64,000 nt of DNA from JACDBZ01 sp038233215 (GTDB taxonomy: Bacteria > Chloroflexota > Limnocylindria > QHBO01), in assembly GCA_038233215.1 (NCBI GenBank), contig JBBSML010000005.1:55468-119467 (forward strand), given 5' to 3'. Below the pieces are notes generated by a model. The model ran no database searches. It worked only from the letters and a program-made list of their open reading frames with translations, and was not told the origin of the DNA. Shown piece by piece: positions 14,788-22,984 of the stretch (within the stretch, counting starts at the first letter, position 1; the number at the start of each line of letters is the position of its first letter). The position numbers and the translations under genes are program-made.

Positions 14788-15858
14788 TCAGCGAGGAGAC
14801 CGAAGGCATGTGATGGCTGCGGGCCCTGCGGCGATATCCACCACGTGGACGGTGATGGCTTGGACGACGTTGTTTCCGTAGCCGCCCTCGTTCCAGACTG
14901 GCGCCACTGGCTGCGGGTGGCCGGAGCCATCGGTCGCACGCACCGCGATCCGGTGGCTCCCCGCGAACGGGGGAGTCCAGACACATATCCATGTCGCCGG
15001 ACCGGTGCCATCGACCGGATCGCCGATGCTCGCCTGCATCCGGTCGCCACCCGCCTTCACTTCCACGCTCGTGATTGGCCCGCGGCCGGACCACGCGATG
15101 CCGCGCAGGGCAATCGGTGCCATCGGCAGGCGAGTGCCATCCCCGGGGAACGTGATCAGCGAGCGCACCCTGACGGCGCCGACGGGCTCGCCGTCGGCCA
15201 CCCCTCGCTCGCCTCGATAGCGATACTTCCGGGGAAAGTGACCGATGAACGGCTGCTCAACGGCCGTGATCCTCGTCAGCCACTTCACCGAGCGCATGCC
15301 GTACTGGCCGGGCACGATGAGCCGCAGCGGGAACCCATGCTCGGCGGAGAGGGGCTCGTCGCCCATTGCCCAGGCCAGGATCGGCCCATCATCGACGGCA
15401 AGGTCTCGATCCAGGTTGAACTCGTAGGCGATGTTGCCCTCCGGCTCCACGGTGCCACGGTCCGCGCCGGTGAAAACGAGCTCAACCGCACTGTCCCGCA
15501 GGCCGCTCGCCGCGAGCAGGTCGGTCAGGCGCACGCCGCGGAAGCGGGCCGTGCCGACCGCACCAAGCCCCCACGGCGTGCCGGGAGGAGCCGGCATCAT
15601 CAATGTGCGTCCGTTGCCGGCGCACTCCAGCGTGACCGTGCGGTCGACCGACGGAAGGGCCTGCAGGTCGTCGAGCGACCAGGCACGCGGACCGTCGAAG
15701 GCGCCGGCGACCTCGAGACGCCAGGTGGCTGCGTCGAGCCGTGGAACCGGGAAGTTGCACCGGACATAGAAGCGGTCGTTCGGCACCGTGCCGCCGTCGA
15801 GGTCGGAGATCGACGCCTCGGCGTTCGGCGGATCGTCGGTCAGGCGGATCGGGCGCAT
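14788..15858 (-). CDS. sulfite oxidase-like molybdopterin-dependent oxidoreductase
   Basis: A 356-residue molybdoenzyme of the sulfite oxidase/nitrate reductase (SUOX) family. The first part is the Mo-cofactor domain, with the metal-binding Cys in VTLECAGNGR and the block SAEHGFPLRLIVPGQYG...SVKWL. The last 110 residues form the immunoglobulin-like dimerisation domain (ITSVEVKAGGDRM ... VWNEGGYGNNVVQAITVHV). There is no twin-arginine signal, so it appears cytoplasmic as written. The tail after ITVHVVD runs into the region next to the recombinase fragment and may be altered. It is the only complete gene between the two 40-bp repeats. Confidence 0.85.
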   Translation of the reverse strand: MRPIRLTDDPPNAEASISDLDGGTVPNDRFYVRCNFPVPRLDAATWRLEVAGAFDGPRAWSLDDLQALPSVDRTVTLECAGNGRTLMMPAPPGTPWGLGAVGTARFRGVRLTDLLAASGLRDSAVELVFTGADRGTVEPEGNIAYEFNLDRDLAVDDGPILAWAMGDEPLSAEHGFPLRLIVPGQYGMRSVKWLTRITAVEQPFIGHFPRKYRYRGERGVADGEPVGAVRVRSLITFPGDGTRLPMAPIALRGIAWSGRGPITSVEVKAGGDRMQASIGDPVDGTGPATWICVWTPPFAGSHRIAVRATDGSGHPQPVAPVWNEGGYGNNVVQAITVHVVDIAAGPAAITCLRSPR

Positions 15859-16214
15859 CGGCTCCGAGGATACGCATTCCGGCCATCGAAGATCGGGACC
15901 ATCGCTTGCACGGAGACCGCCGCTGTGCGCATCGCGGCGTCCATTCGCTGAGTCACCGAGCGTGTCGGTGCATGACAGCGGATATCTGGGCGCTTCACGC
16001 TCAGGGGTGCAGGAGGGGAAGCACAGCGCTCAGGTCCGGAGGCTTGGAAGGCTGCCGCTCTGCCAACTGAGCTACTCCCGCAGTACGTGCGCGCCCTGCG
16101 ACGACCACACGGCTCGTGCATGGTACGCCGTGCAGGTCGCTCGTGCTGAACCGATGATCTAGGCGTGAACGACGAAGCGTTGTAGTCTCAACCGAACCCC
16201 GCTCAACGGAGCCC
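15859..16214. other. 356-bp gene-free stretch containing a tRNA fragment
   Basis: This stretch separates the molybdoenzyme from the PhyH gene. It holds the 40-bp tRNA-Gly fragment at 16042-16081 and, if the integration model is right, the original tRNA promoter region between 16082 and about 16150. I see no other gene, repeat or clear hairpin. Confidence 0.5.
16042..16081 (-). repeat. tRNA-Gly 5'-half fragment (att-like direct repeat, distal copy)
   Basis: An exact 40-bp copy of the 5' half of tRNA-Gly, in the same orientation. The 3' half is absent, so it cannot make a tRNA. It marks the far end of a 1.55-kb segment that carries the integrase fragment and the molybdoenzyme gene. Confidence 0.85.
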
Positions 16215-17054
16215 TTGACCGTGACCTCCACCATCCCAGCGACGCATCAGGAAATCGCATCTGACCTCGAGAGCCTGGAGCGCGACGGCATCACCGCACG
16301 CCGCCAGGCGTTCAGCCTGGAGTGGGCCGATCAGATGCGCGAGGACATGATGACTGCCTTCTGGGCGGCCATCCAGCGTCCTGGCGGCAGCATCGGGCGC
16401 GGGCCAAGACGCTGGTACGTCGAGGTCCATCCCCAGCAGATCAGCGGATTCGTTGACCTCGTCTCCCATCCGTGGGTGACCGCGATGTCGGAGGCGGTGC
16501 TCGGTCCTGAGTACCAGATCGTCGAGATCGGCTTCGACGTCCCGTTCCAGGGCGCCATGAACCAGCCCTGGCACCGTGACTTTCCCTCGCCACCGGACAC
16601 GTATGCGGATCGGAGGATCACGTCACTGGCGTTCAATCTGACCGGCGTGGACGTGACCGAAGACATGGGACCATTCGAGATCGCGGTGGGCACGCAATGG
16701 GACGACGGGCGCGCATGGAAGCACGAGATGTTCCCGCCGTCGGAGCTCTGGCCTCGATACGCGGACGTCGGCGTCCGCAAGTTTCCGCAACATGGTGATA
16801 TTTCGTGCCGCTCCGCGCTCACCATTCACCGCGGCACGGCCCACGGGTCACCTGTCGCGCGTCCGGTGCTCGTCCTGGGGGTCGACGCGCCGGGTGCCGG
16901 CCATTCGGAGCTTCATGATCCGATGGTGACGCAGGACTACTTCGATGCCCTTCCGCCCGCGGTGAGGGAGCACCTGGCCTGCCGGGTCGTTGACGAGCTC
17001 GTGCCGATCAGCCAGAAGCACGACATCGAGGGCCTCGAGATGGGGGAGGAGTAA
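16215..17054 (+). CDS. phytanoyl-CoA dioxygenase (PhyH) family protein
   Basis: A 279-residue Fe(II)/2-oxoglutarate-dependent oxygenase-like protein. The HxD metal motif is in QPWHRDFPSPP (about residues 117-124), and the distal His lies in LTIHRGTAHGSPVARPVLVLG, where the following Arg would bind 2-oxoglutarate. It should hydroxylate an unknown small substrate in the cytoplasm. The TTG at 16215 and the GTG at 16221 are both possible starts; a weak CGGAG precedes them. It converges on the GH1-like gene with only 9 bp between the stops. Confidence 0.8.
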   Translation: MTVTSTIPATHQEIASDLESLERDGITARRQAFSLEWADQMREDMMTAFWAAIQRPGGSIGRGPRRWYVEVHPQQISGFVDLVSHPWVTAMSEAVLGPEYQIVEIGFDVPFQGAMNQPWHRDFPSPPDTYADRRITSLAFNLTGVDVTEDMGPFEIAVGTQWDDGRAWKHEMFPPSELWPRYADVGVRKFPQHGDISCRSALTIHRGTAHGSPVARPVLVLGVDAPGAGHSELHDPMVTQDYFDALPPAVREHLACRVVDELVPISQKHDIEGLEMGEE

Positions 17055-17063
17055 GCACGCGGC

Positions 17064-18332
17064 TTACCACAACGGGACTTCTTCAGCCACTGGCGCCAGT
17101 GCTCCCACGGTTTCCCCGATAGGACGAGCGGTCAACGCGGTCCATGCGGCAAGCGTTGCCGTCGGAATGCGTTCGAGCCGACCGCCCTCCCATCGGAGCG
17201 CATAGAGGCCGGTTGGGTCGATCTCGTAATTCTTGCGACGAAGGCCGGTCCCCCAATCTACCTGGTCGATCAGCCCCCACCAGGTGATGCCGATCACCGG
17301 GACGCCCTCGGTTCGTACCGTTCGAATTTCGTCCACGAGCCGATTCAGCCACGCGATCTTGCGCGCGTCGTCGCCGGGTGCTCCCGTCTCCGCAAAGAGG
17401 AGGGGCCGGCCGAAGCGGGAATGATATTGGCGAGCAAGCTCCGCCGGTCCCTTCTGCTGCTCCAATGGCTGCGGCTCGTCGACGATCTCCCCACGATCGC
17501 CGATGCGGTACGAATGTTCGGAATGGGGATAGTGGTCGAGTCCCACGATATCCAGGGGCGCCGGATGCTCCTGGAACCACCAAAGGTCGTGCTCGGGCAT
17601 GCCGTGTTCGAGCAGGTAACCCCGGAGCGGGTGGTCGTCGCCCAGGCGGCCGCCGTAGAGATCGTGCATGAGGAATCGCCGCTCGTTCATGAACGCGGCG
17701 TGCTCCCGGGTCCGCTCGTCGAGGGCATGGTGGTATTCGCACGTATCGCTGACCATCATCCGGGCATCCGGGCGCTCACGGACGATCTCGTGCCATCCCT
17801 CGCAGAGTCCGCGCGCGACGTTGCGCATCGCCTGCACGAATGACGTCGTGCTCTGTCCATACGGGAACCAGGCGCCGGTCTCGCCGCCGAACTGCGCCAT
17901 GATGTATGGCTCGTTGGTGGGGGTGTACCAGCGCACCCAGGGGTAGCGCCGCGCGAACTCGCGGCAGAGCTCGGCCTGGAAGTCGGGGAAGATGGACGTG
18001 AGGACGCCGGTGCCCAGCCAATCGGGCACGCCGAAATGGAACAGGTCCACCACCGGTTCCATTCCGAGATGTCGCATCAGCTCCATCGGGCCATCCACGC
18101 TGGACCAATCCCATTCGTGGGGCCGCGGATTGACGACGTGCCAGCGGATCCCGTACCGCAAGACCCGGCAACCGGCGTCCCGCGCGCGGACGATATCGGA
18201 GCCCCAGAAGCGGTCATGCTGCGTCAGGAGCAGCTCGTCCATGCCTGTCTGGGGGAAGGTCGAGCACTCAAAGCCGGTCATCCACTCGAAATCAGAGCCG
18301 ATGGCGCGCTCTGACGCATTCGCCTCGATCAT
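17064..18332 (-). CDS. GH1-like glycoside hydrolase
   Basis: A 422-residue (beta/alpha)8 glycosidase related to family GH1 beta-glucosidases. The acid/base Glu is in YTPTNEPYI (TxNEP motif) and the nucleophile Glu in LLFAETGAPG. An early RYGIRWHVVNP matches the RxSIxWxRxxP signature of the family in degenerate form. There is no signal peptide, so it acts on imported oligosaccharides or glycosides. The usual GH1 aglycone loops are shortened and the ETG replaces the more common ITENG, so it is a divergent member. It is not in an obvious operon. Confidence 0.75.
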   Translation of the reverse strand: MIEANASERAIGSDFEWMTGFECSTFPQTGMDELLLTQHDRFWGSDIVRARDAGCRVLRYGIRWHVVNPRPHEWDWSSVDGPMELMRHLGMEPVVDLFHFGVPDWLGTGVLTSIFPDFQAELCREFARRYPWVRWYTPTNEPYIMAQFGGETGAWFPYGQSTTSFVQAMRNVARGLCEGWHEIVRERPDARMMVSDTCEYHHALDERTREHAAFMNERRFLMHDLYGGRLGDDHPLRGYLLEHGMPEHDLWWFQEHPAPLDIVGLDHYPHSEHSYRIGDRGEIVDEPQPLEQQKGPAELARQYHSRFGRPLLFAETGAPGDDARKIAWLNRLVDEIRTVRTEGVPVIGITWWGLIDQVDWGTGLRRKNYEIDPTGLYALRWEGGRLERIPTATLAAWTALTARPIGETVGALAPVAEEVPLW

Positions 18333-18448
18333 TCAGCGTCGCCTCACGGTGTTTCATCCAACGGTCCCGCAGCATGACACGGCGAACCCTCCCCGCGACG
18401 CAGCGCCCATCGCTCCCCACCAGGGTAGGGCGTGGGTCCGGCGCCGTG

Positions 18449-18745
18449 CTACTCGATGTCGATCTTCTCGTGCGGACGGCCGGCGGCTTCTGCCTCCTGC
18501 GCATCCAGCCGCGCGATCCACTTGTCGAGGTAGACGCGAGCGGCCATGAGCTGCTCGCGGCCGGCGACCTTCAGGTGCTTGCGGGCCTCATCGGGGAAGA
18601 TCGTGTGCATGCCGGCCCAGAAGGCAGCCTCGAGCCCTGAGCGGCCCTCTTCGGTCGGCGTCGGGGGAACGCGCGCCTCGAGATCGGCGAGGCGCGCCTC
18701 GAGATCGGCGTTGCGGTCGTCGGTGGGTGGGGTCTGGTCGGTCAT
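18449..18745 (-). CDS. small coiled-coil protein downstream of the ArsA-type ATPase
   Basis: A 98-residue soluble protein that I do not recognise. The N-terminus is polar (MTDQTPPTDDRNADLEARLADLEARV), with heptad-like spacing that predicts a short coiled coil. The C-terminal half is amphipathic (GMHTIFPDEARKHLKVAGREQ, then LMAARVYLDKWIARLDAQEAE). The ATG at 18745 follows a GAAGGAGC ribosome-binding site, and the gene lies 11 bp behind the ArsA-type ATPase, so it is surely cotranscribed. It may serve as a partner or substrate of that ATPase (inference). Confidence 0.65.
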   Translation of the reverse strand: MTDQTPPTDDRNADLEARLADLEARVPPTPTEEGRSGLEAAFWAGMHTIFPDEARKHLKVAGREQLMAARVYLDKWIARLDAQEAEAAGRPHEKIDIE

Positions 18746-18756
18746 CGGGTGCTCCT

Positions 18757-19932
18757 TCAGCGGGCCGGAGTGCCAAATCGAATCTTGAGCGTGCCATCTT
18801 CGAAGCTCGCTCCCTCGGTGGGGGCATCGACGAGGATACGCGGGAGGACGATCGTGCGGCGCCATGTGCCGAGATCGATGACCAGCTCATCGGCGTGACG
18901 CGAGAGGTCGATCTGGTCCTTGTCCGTGAACGGCAGGTCAACCGATACGACGTAGGCTCCGTTTCCATCCCGGGTCACGGAGTACGGGCGCCCTCGGTAG
19001 AAGAACTGGGTCGGATCCTCTGAGCCGTAGAGCGCAACCGCCAGCTCGCGCAGGAGGTCGATCCCGACGAGCTCGCGGTCGAAGAAGGGGGCCTGCTTCA
19101 CGGGGATCGGGTGAAACATCTTGTCGACGAGGGGGCCATAGCGCTGCTGCGCCTCGTACCAGCCGCGGAAGTACGGGCCCACGGAATCGGGGAGGACGCG
19201 GTTTGCGACCACCAGGTCAGTCGGGTAGTTGTAGAGGTGGAAGTAGGTGAAGGAGCGCTGGGCCTCCTTGATCACCACCTGCTCCAGGGTGAGGACGACA
19301 CGGACCGATGTCTTGTCGTGGTCGGTCAGCAGGGCGTGCATGTGCTCGAGCCTTCCGAGCAGCTCCTCGCCGGCATTGAAGACGTCGTCGCTCGGCATCG
19401 GCATGCCGACCATGCGCTGGATGAGGGGCCCGGTGAGCTTTGAGATCTTGCGACCGATCGGCGCAACCTTCTCCACCCACCATTTGGCCGCCTCCGGCAG
19501 CGAGAGGAGCCTGAGGGTTTCTCCGGTGGGTGCGGCGTCCACGACGACCACGTCGTAGTTGCCCGAGTCGTGATGATCGGCGATCCACAGCAGCGACCCG
19601 ACCTCGTCCATGCCGGGCAGGACCGTCATCTCCTCGGCCATGACCTCGTCCAGGCCCCGCCAGCGCAGGACCGATGCGGCGTACTCCTGCACCCGGCCCC
19701 AGTAGCGCGCCACGTTGAAGAAGACGTCCGATTCCTGCGCCCACAGGTTCGGGACGATCTCGACTGGCGTCGGGCCAAGCTCGCGATTGAACGCGTCGCC
19801 GAGGCTGTGGGCGATGTCGGTCGACATCACGATCGTTCGATATCCGCGATCGGCGCATGCCAGCGCCGTGGCGGCGGCGACGCTCGTCTTGCCGACGCCG
19901 CCCTTGCCCGTGTACACGAGGATGCGGGTCAA
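18757..19932 (-). CDS. ArsA/Get3-type ATPase with C-terminal HSP20-like domain
   Basis: A 391-residue deviant-Walker ATPase. The P-loop GKGGVGKT is at residues 9-16, followed by MSTDIAHSLGDAF (switch I) and VVVDAAPTGETLRLLSLPE (switch II), all characteristic of ArsA/Get3. Beyond about residue 300 the sequence becomes beta-rich (GAYVVSVDLPFTDKDQIDLSR ... ILVDAPTEGASFEDGTLKIRF), matching the HSP20-like domain known on many bacterial ArsA-like proteins. No arsenic genes are nearby, so a Get3-like chaperone or maturation role is more likely than arsenite export. It overlaps the preceding GH15 gene by 4 nt. Confidence 0.85.
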   Translation of the reverse strand: MTRILVYTGKGGVGKTSVAAATALACADRGYRTIVMSTDIAHSLGDAFNRELGPTPVEIVPNLWAQESDVFFNVARYWGRVQEYAASVLRWRGLDEVMAEEMTVLPGMDEVGSLLWIADHHDSGNYDVVVVDAAPTGETLRLLSLPEAAKWWVEKVAPIGRKISKLTGPLIQRMVGMPMPSDDVFNAGEELLGRLEHMHALLTDHDKTSVRVVLTLEQVVIKEAQRSFTYFHLYNYPTDLVVANRVLPDSVGPYFRGWYEAQQRYGPLVDKMFHPIPVKQAPFFDRELVGIDLLRELAVALYGSEDPTQFFYRGRPYSVTRDGNGAYVVSVDLPFTDKDQIDLSRHADELVIDLGTWRRTIVLPRILVDAPTEGASFEDGTLKIRFGTPAR

Positions 19933-21968
19933 GGCTCGATTCTAGTGGAAGGCCCCGCGGCCGCATGGTCATCCGTGGAGCGACCGCTCCCGCCATCGCC
20001 GCGACCGTCCTCGCCGGTCACTGGCCGAGCGGCCTCCTGTGGCGATAGGGGATCGGCCTGCACGCGCGGAGGTTCCCGCTCCGCATGAATGAGGTGCATC
20101 ACCGCGTTGATGAGCGCCAGATGGGTGAATGCCTGCGGGAAGTTGCCGAGGTGGCGGCCGGTGTCGGGATCCAGCTCCTCGCCATACAGGCCGAGCGAGC
20201 TCGCGTACGAGAGCAGCTTCTCGCACAGGCGGCGAGCGCGCCGCACCTCGCCGATCTCGACCAGCGCGGAGACGAGCCAGAACGAGCAGATCGTGAACGT
20301 GGCCTCTGCGCCGGAGAGGCCGTCATCGGTCTGGTCGGTGCGGTACCGCAGGACCAGGCCGTCATCCGTCAACTCATTCGCGATGGCGAGGACGGTTCGC
20401 CGGACGCGTTCATCATCGGGCGGCAGGAAGCGAACCAGTGGCATGAGTAGCAGCGAAGCATCGAGCGCCTCGGTCTCGTAGTGCTGCGTGAACACGCCGC
20501 GACTGTCCACCCCGTTGGCGCAGACGTCGGCATGGATCTCGTCGGCCGCCGCCTGCCATCTTCGCGCGGCCTCGTCCTCTTTTCGGATCCGCGCGAGGCG
20601 AGCTCCGCGATCGGCGGCCACCCAGCACATCATCTTCGAGCTCGTGAAATGCTTCGGATCGCCCCGGACCTCCCAGATGCCGCGGTCGGGGTTGCGCCAG
20701 TTCGCCAGGGCGGCCTCGACCTGGCGAACCATGATCGGCCAGATTCGCTCGTCAAGCCGATCGCGCGACTTCGTGTGCAGGTAGACCGAGTCGAGGACTG
20801 CGCCCCACATGTCGTGCTGGCGCTGCCCGTAGGCCGCGTTTCCGATGCGGACCGGCTTCGCGCCTTCGTACCCGTCCAGGTGTTCGAGGATCTGCTCGGG
20901 AAGCGCGCGCTCGCCGTCGACGCCGTACATGATCTGGAGCTCGTTATCGCGCTCAGCGACATCGGCGATGAAGGCGAGGTAGTCATCCGCCTCCCAATCA
21001 AAACCCAGGGTGTACAGGCCCCAGAGAGCGAAGGTCGAGTCTCGGATCCAGCTGTAGCGGTAGTCCCAGTTGCGCTCTCCGCCGGGCGTTTCGGGCAGTG
21101 AGGTGGTCGGCGCAGCCACCACCGCTCCGCTTGGCGCATACGTCAGCCCCTTCAGCGTCAGCGCCGATCGCTCGAGATAGGAGCGCCATGGATGGTCGGG
21201 GAACGTGCCCCGGGCCAGCCAGTGCTGCCAGTGGTGCGCGGTCCAGACCAGCTGCGCGTAGGCCTCGTCATACGTCGTCGGTGCTGCGGCCCCGTTCCAG
21301 GAGAGGGCGCAGAAGCGGGTCTCGCCCTCCTTGATCAACGTCCGCGCTTCCGCGCGTGGGCCCTCGAAGCCGATATTCATGTCGCTTGTCAGCACCAGCT
21401 CGATATTGCTCTCCTCGGAGCGGCATGCCCCCTGGCCATAGCCCTCATCGGTGTAGCGCCATGTCCCGTAGTGGCGGCCGTAGTCGAAGACAGGTTCACA
21501 ATCGAGGGTCAGTTGCATCTCGCCTGTCACGCAGCGGACCGTGCGCAGCAGGACGTGGCTCGTGTCGTAGTCGGTCGGTGGACGACGCTGGATCCTGCTT
21601 CGCGCGTTCTCATGTCGCCAGGGGCCGATGAGCATCACGTCGCGGACGATGATCCAGCCGCTCGGCGAACCCCAGCTCGTCTCAAGCACCATGGTGCCGG
21701 GCAGGTAGCGCCGCGCCGCGGGGACCTGGATGTCGGAGGGGCCGAAGCGGAAACCGCCGGCGTCGCGGTCCAGGATGGAGCCGAACACGCTGGGCGAATC
21801 GATGCGCGGGAGGCAGAGCCACTCGATGTTGCCGCTGGGCGCCACGAGGGCGGTTGTCTCGCAATCCGACAGAAAGCCGTACTCGCCGATGGGCGGAAAT
21901 GGCGATCCGATGAATGCGGCGCCAGCCGCCGAGCGCCCGTGGTCGTCACCGTGTCCGTTGGTCGACAA
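19929..21968 (-). CDS. glycoside hydrolase family 15 (glucoamylase/trehalase-like)
   Basis: A 679-residue GH15 protein. Residues 25-60 contain the typical N-terminal block PIGEYGFLSDCETTALVAPS; the (alpha/alpha)6 barrel follows, with GGERNWDYRYSWIRDSTFA and GYEGAKPVRIGNAAYGQRQ. The acid and base glutamates are expected in EVRGDPKHFTSSKMM and in the late GLYGEELDPDTGRHLGNFPQAFTH segment. Relatives include mycobacterial trehalase and glucoamylases, so trehalose or alpha-glucan hydrolysis is likely. The C-terminal 50 residues are disordered and Pro/Gly-rich. The TTG start at 21968 follows GAGAAGGA. Cotranscribed with ArsA (ATGA overlap). Confidence 0.88.
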   Translation of the reverse strand: MSTNGHGDDHGRSAAGAAFIGSPFPPIGEYGFLSDCETTALVAPSGNIEWLCLPRIDSPSVFGSILDRDAGGFRFGPSDIQVPAARRYLPGTMVLETSWGSPSGWIIVRDVMLIGPWRHENARSRIQRRPPTDYDTSHVLLRTVRCVTGEMQLTLDCEPVFDYGRHYGTWRYTDEGYGQGACRSEESNIELVLTSDMNIGFEGPRAEARTLIKEGETRFCALSWNGAAAPTTYDEAYAQLVWTAHHWQHWLARGTFPDHPWRSYLERSALTLKGLTYAPSGAVVAAPTTSLPETPGGERNWDYRYSWIRDSTFALWGLYTLGFDWEADDYLAFIADVAERDNELQIMYGVDGERALPEQILEHLDGYEGAKPVRIGNAAYGQRQHDMWGAVLDSVYLHTKSRDRLDERIWPIMVRQVEAALANWRNPDRGIWEVRGDPKHFTSSKMMCWVAADRGARLARIRKEDEAARRWQAAADEIHADVCANGVDSRGVFTQHYETEALDASLLLMPLVRFLPPDDERVRRTVLAIANELTDDGLVLRYRTDQTDDGLSGAEATFTICSFWLVSALVEIGEVRRARRLCEKLLSYASSLGLYGEELDPDTGRHLGNFPQAFTHLALINAVMHLIHAEREPPRVQADPLSPQEAARPVTGEDGRGDGGSGRSTDDHAAAGPSTRIEP

Positions 21969-22004
21969 TCCTTCTCTCCCGCGTTGGGCGACAGCGCCCC
22001 TGAG

Positions 22005-22883
22005 CTAGATATCGGCGTCGAAGGTGTCGCAGTCCGCCGCCGATTGCTGCTCGAAGCCGGTCGTGAACCATTCCTGGCGTTGCACCGCCGACCCGTGTGT
22101 CCAGGATTCCTCGTTCACCTGGCCCTGGGTCTGCTCCTGGATGCGATCGTCGCCGATGACCCCCGCGGCGTCGAGCGCCTGGTTGATCTGCTCCCGCGTG
22201 ATGGGCTGGAGGAAGCCGGTGTCCACCGCGTTGCCACCCCATACGCCGGCGAAACAATCTGCCTGGAGTTCCGTGCGCACCGCGCCGCCCTCGGCGCCGG
22301 CATCGCGTCCGGCATCGAGCAGGCCGAGGAGGTTCTGGATGTGATGGCCGTACTCATGCGCGAGGACGTACTCCTCCGCGAATTCACCGCCCTCCGCACC
22401 GAACTGCGACTCGAGCTGGTCGAAGAACCCGAGGTCGATGTAGATGGTCTGGTCAACCGGGCAGTAGAACGGTCCGACCGCGCTCGTGGCGCCACCACAT
22501 TGGGTGTCCACCTGACCGTCGAAGAGCACCGTCCCGGGCTCGGCGAACTGCTGGTCGGAGGAGGTGAATGCCTCGGTCCAGTACGTCCGCAGGCTATTGA
22601 CGGTACCGACGATCCGGCAATCCTGGCGCTCGTTGGCATCCGCCCCGGTCTGACATTCCGATGCCAGCTCGCTGGAGACTGGTCCGGACCCCGGCTGACC
22701 GCCACCGAGGCCCCCGGCCAGATCGCCGAGATTGCCGCCGAACAGGATGACCACCGCCAGGAGTACGAGGCTTCCCAGCCCGCCCCCGACGGCGATTCCG
22801 CCACCGCGCACGCGCCCGCCACCTCCGCCGCGCCGATCCTGCACCTGACCAGGATCGAGCTTGACATCAGGGCGAAAGGTCAT
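22005..22883 (-). CDS. neutral zinc metallopeptidase (YpfJ family)
   Basis: A 292-residue membrane-anchored peptidase of the YpfJ/KPN_02809 family. After a 35-residue cytoplasmic stretch rich in Gly and Arg there is one membrane span (LGSLVLLAVVILFGGNLG), then an extracytoplasmic domain. The zinc motif is HEYGHHIQ, and ELQADCFAGVWG gives the downstream Glu/Asp. Conserved CPVDQTIYIDLGFFDQL is also present. I start at the ATG at 22883 because the frame is open far beyond it without similarity. The gene leads the operon with GH15, ArsA and the coiled-coil protein. Confidence 0.85.
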   Translation of the reverse strand: MTFRPDVKLDPGQVQDRRGGGGGRVRGGGIAVGGGLGSLVLLAVVILFGGNLGDLAGGLGGGQPGSGPVSSELASECQTGADANERQDCRIVGTVNSLRTYWTEAFTSSDQQFAEPGTVLFDGQVDTQCGGATSAVGPFYCPVDQTIYIDLGFFDQLESQFGAEGGEFAEEYVLAHEYGHHIQNLLGLLDAGRDAGAEGGAVRTELQADCFAGVWGGNAVDTGFLQPITREQINQALDAAGVIGDDRIQEQTQGQVNEESWTHGSAVQRQEWFTTGFEQQSAADCDTFDADI

Positions 22884-22984
22884 GGCCTCGTTTCTCCGTG
22901 TGCACGTCAACAGTTGCGCTGGGCACGCATGGCCGAAGCATAGCGCGCAGCGTGCCAACCGGACCCGGACGGGACTTCCGGGGT

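Noticed and set aside
16042..16081. A second tRNA-Gly
   Set aside because: Only the 5' 40 nt are present; the variable region, T arm and 3' acceptor strand are missing.
18757..19932. Arsenic resistance operon
   Set aside because: The ATPase is ArsA-like but no arsB, arsC, arsD or metal-sensing ArsR is nearby, and the HSP20-like tail points to the Get3-like branch.
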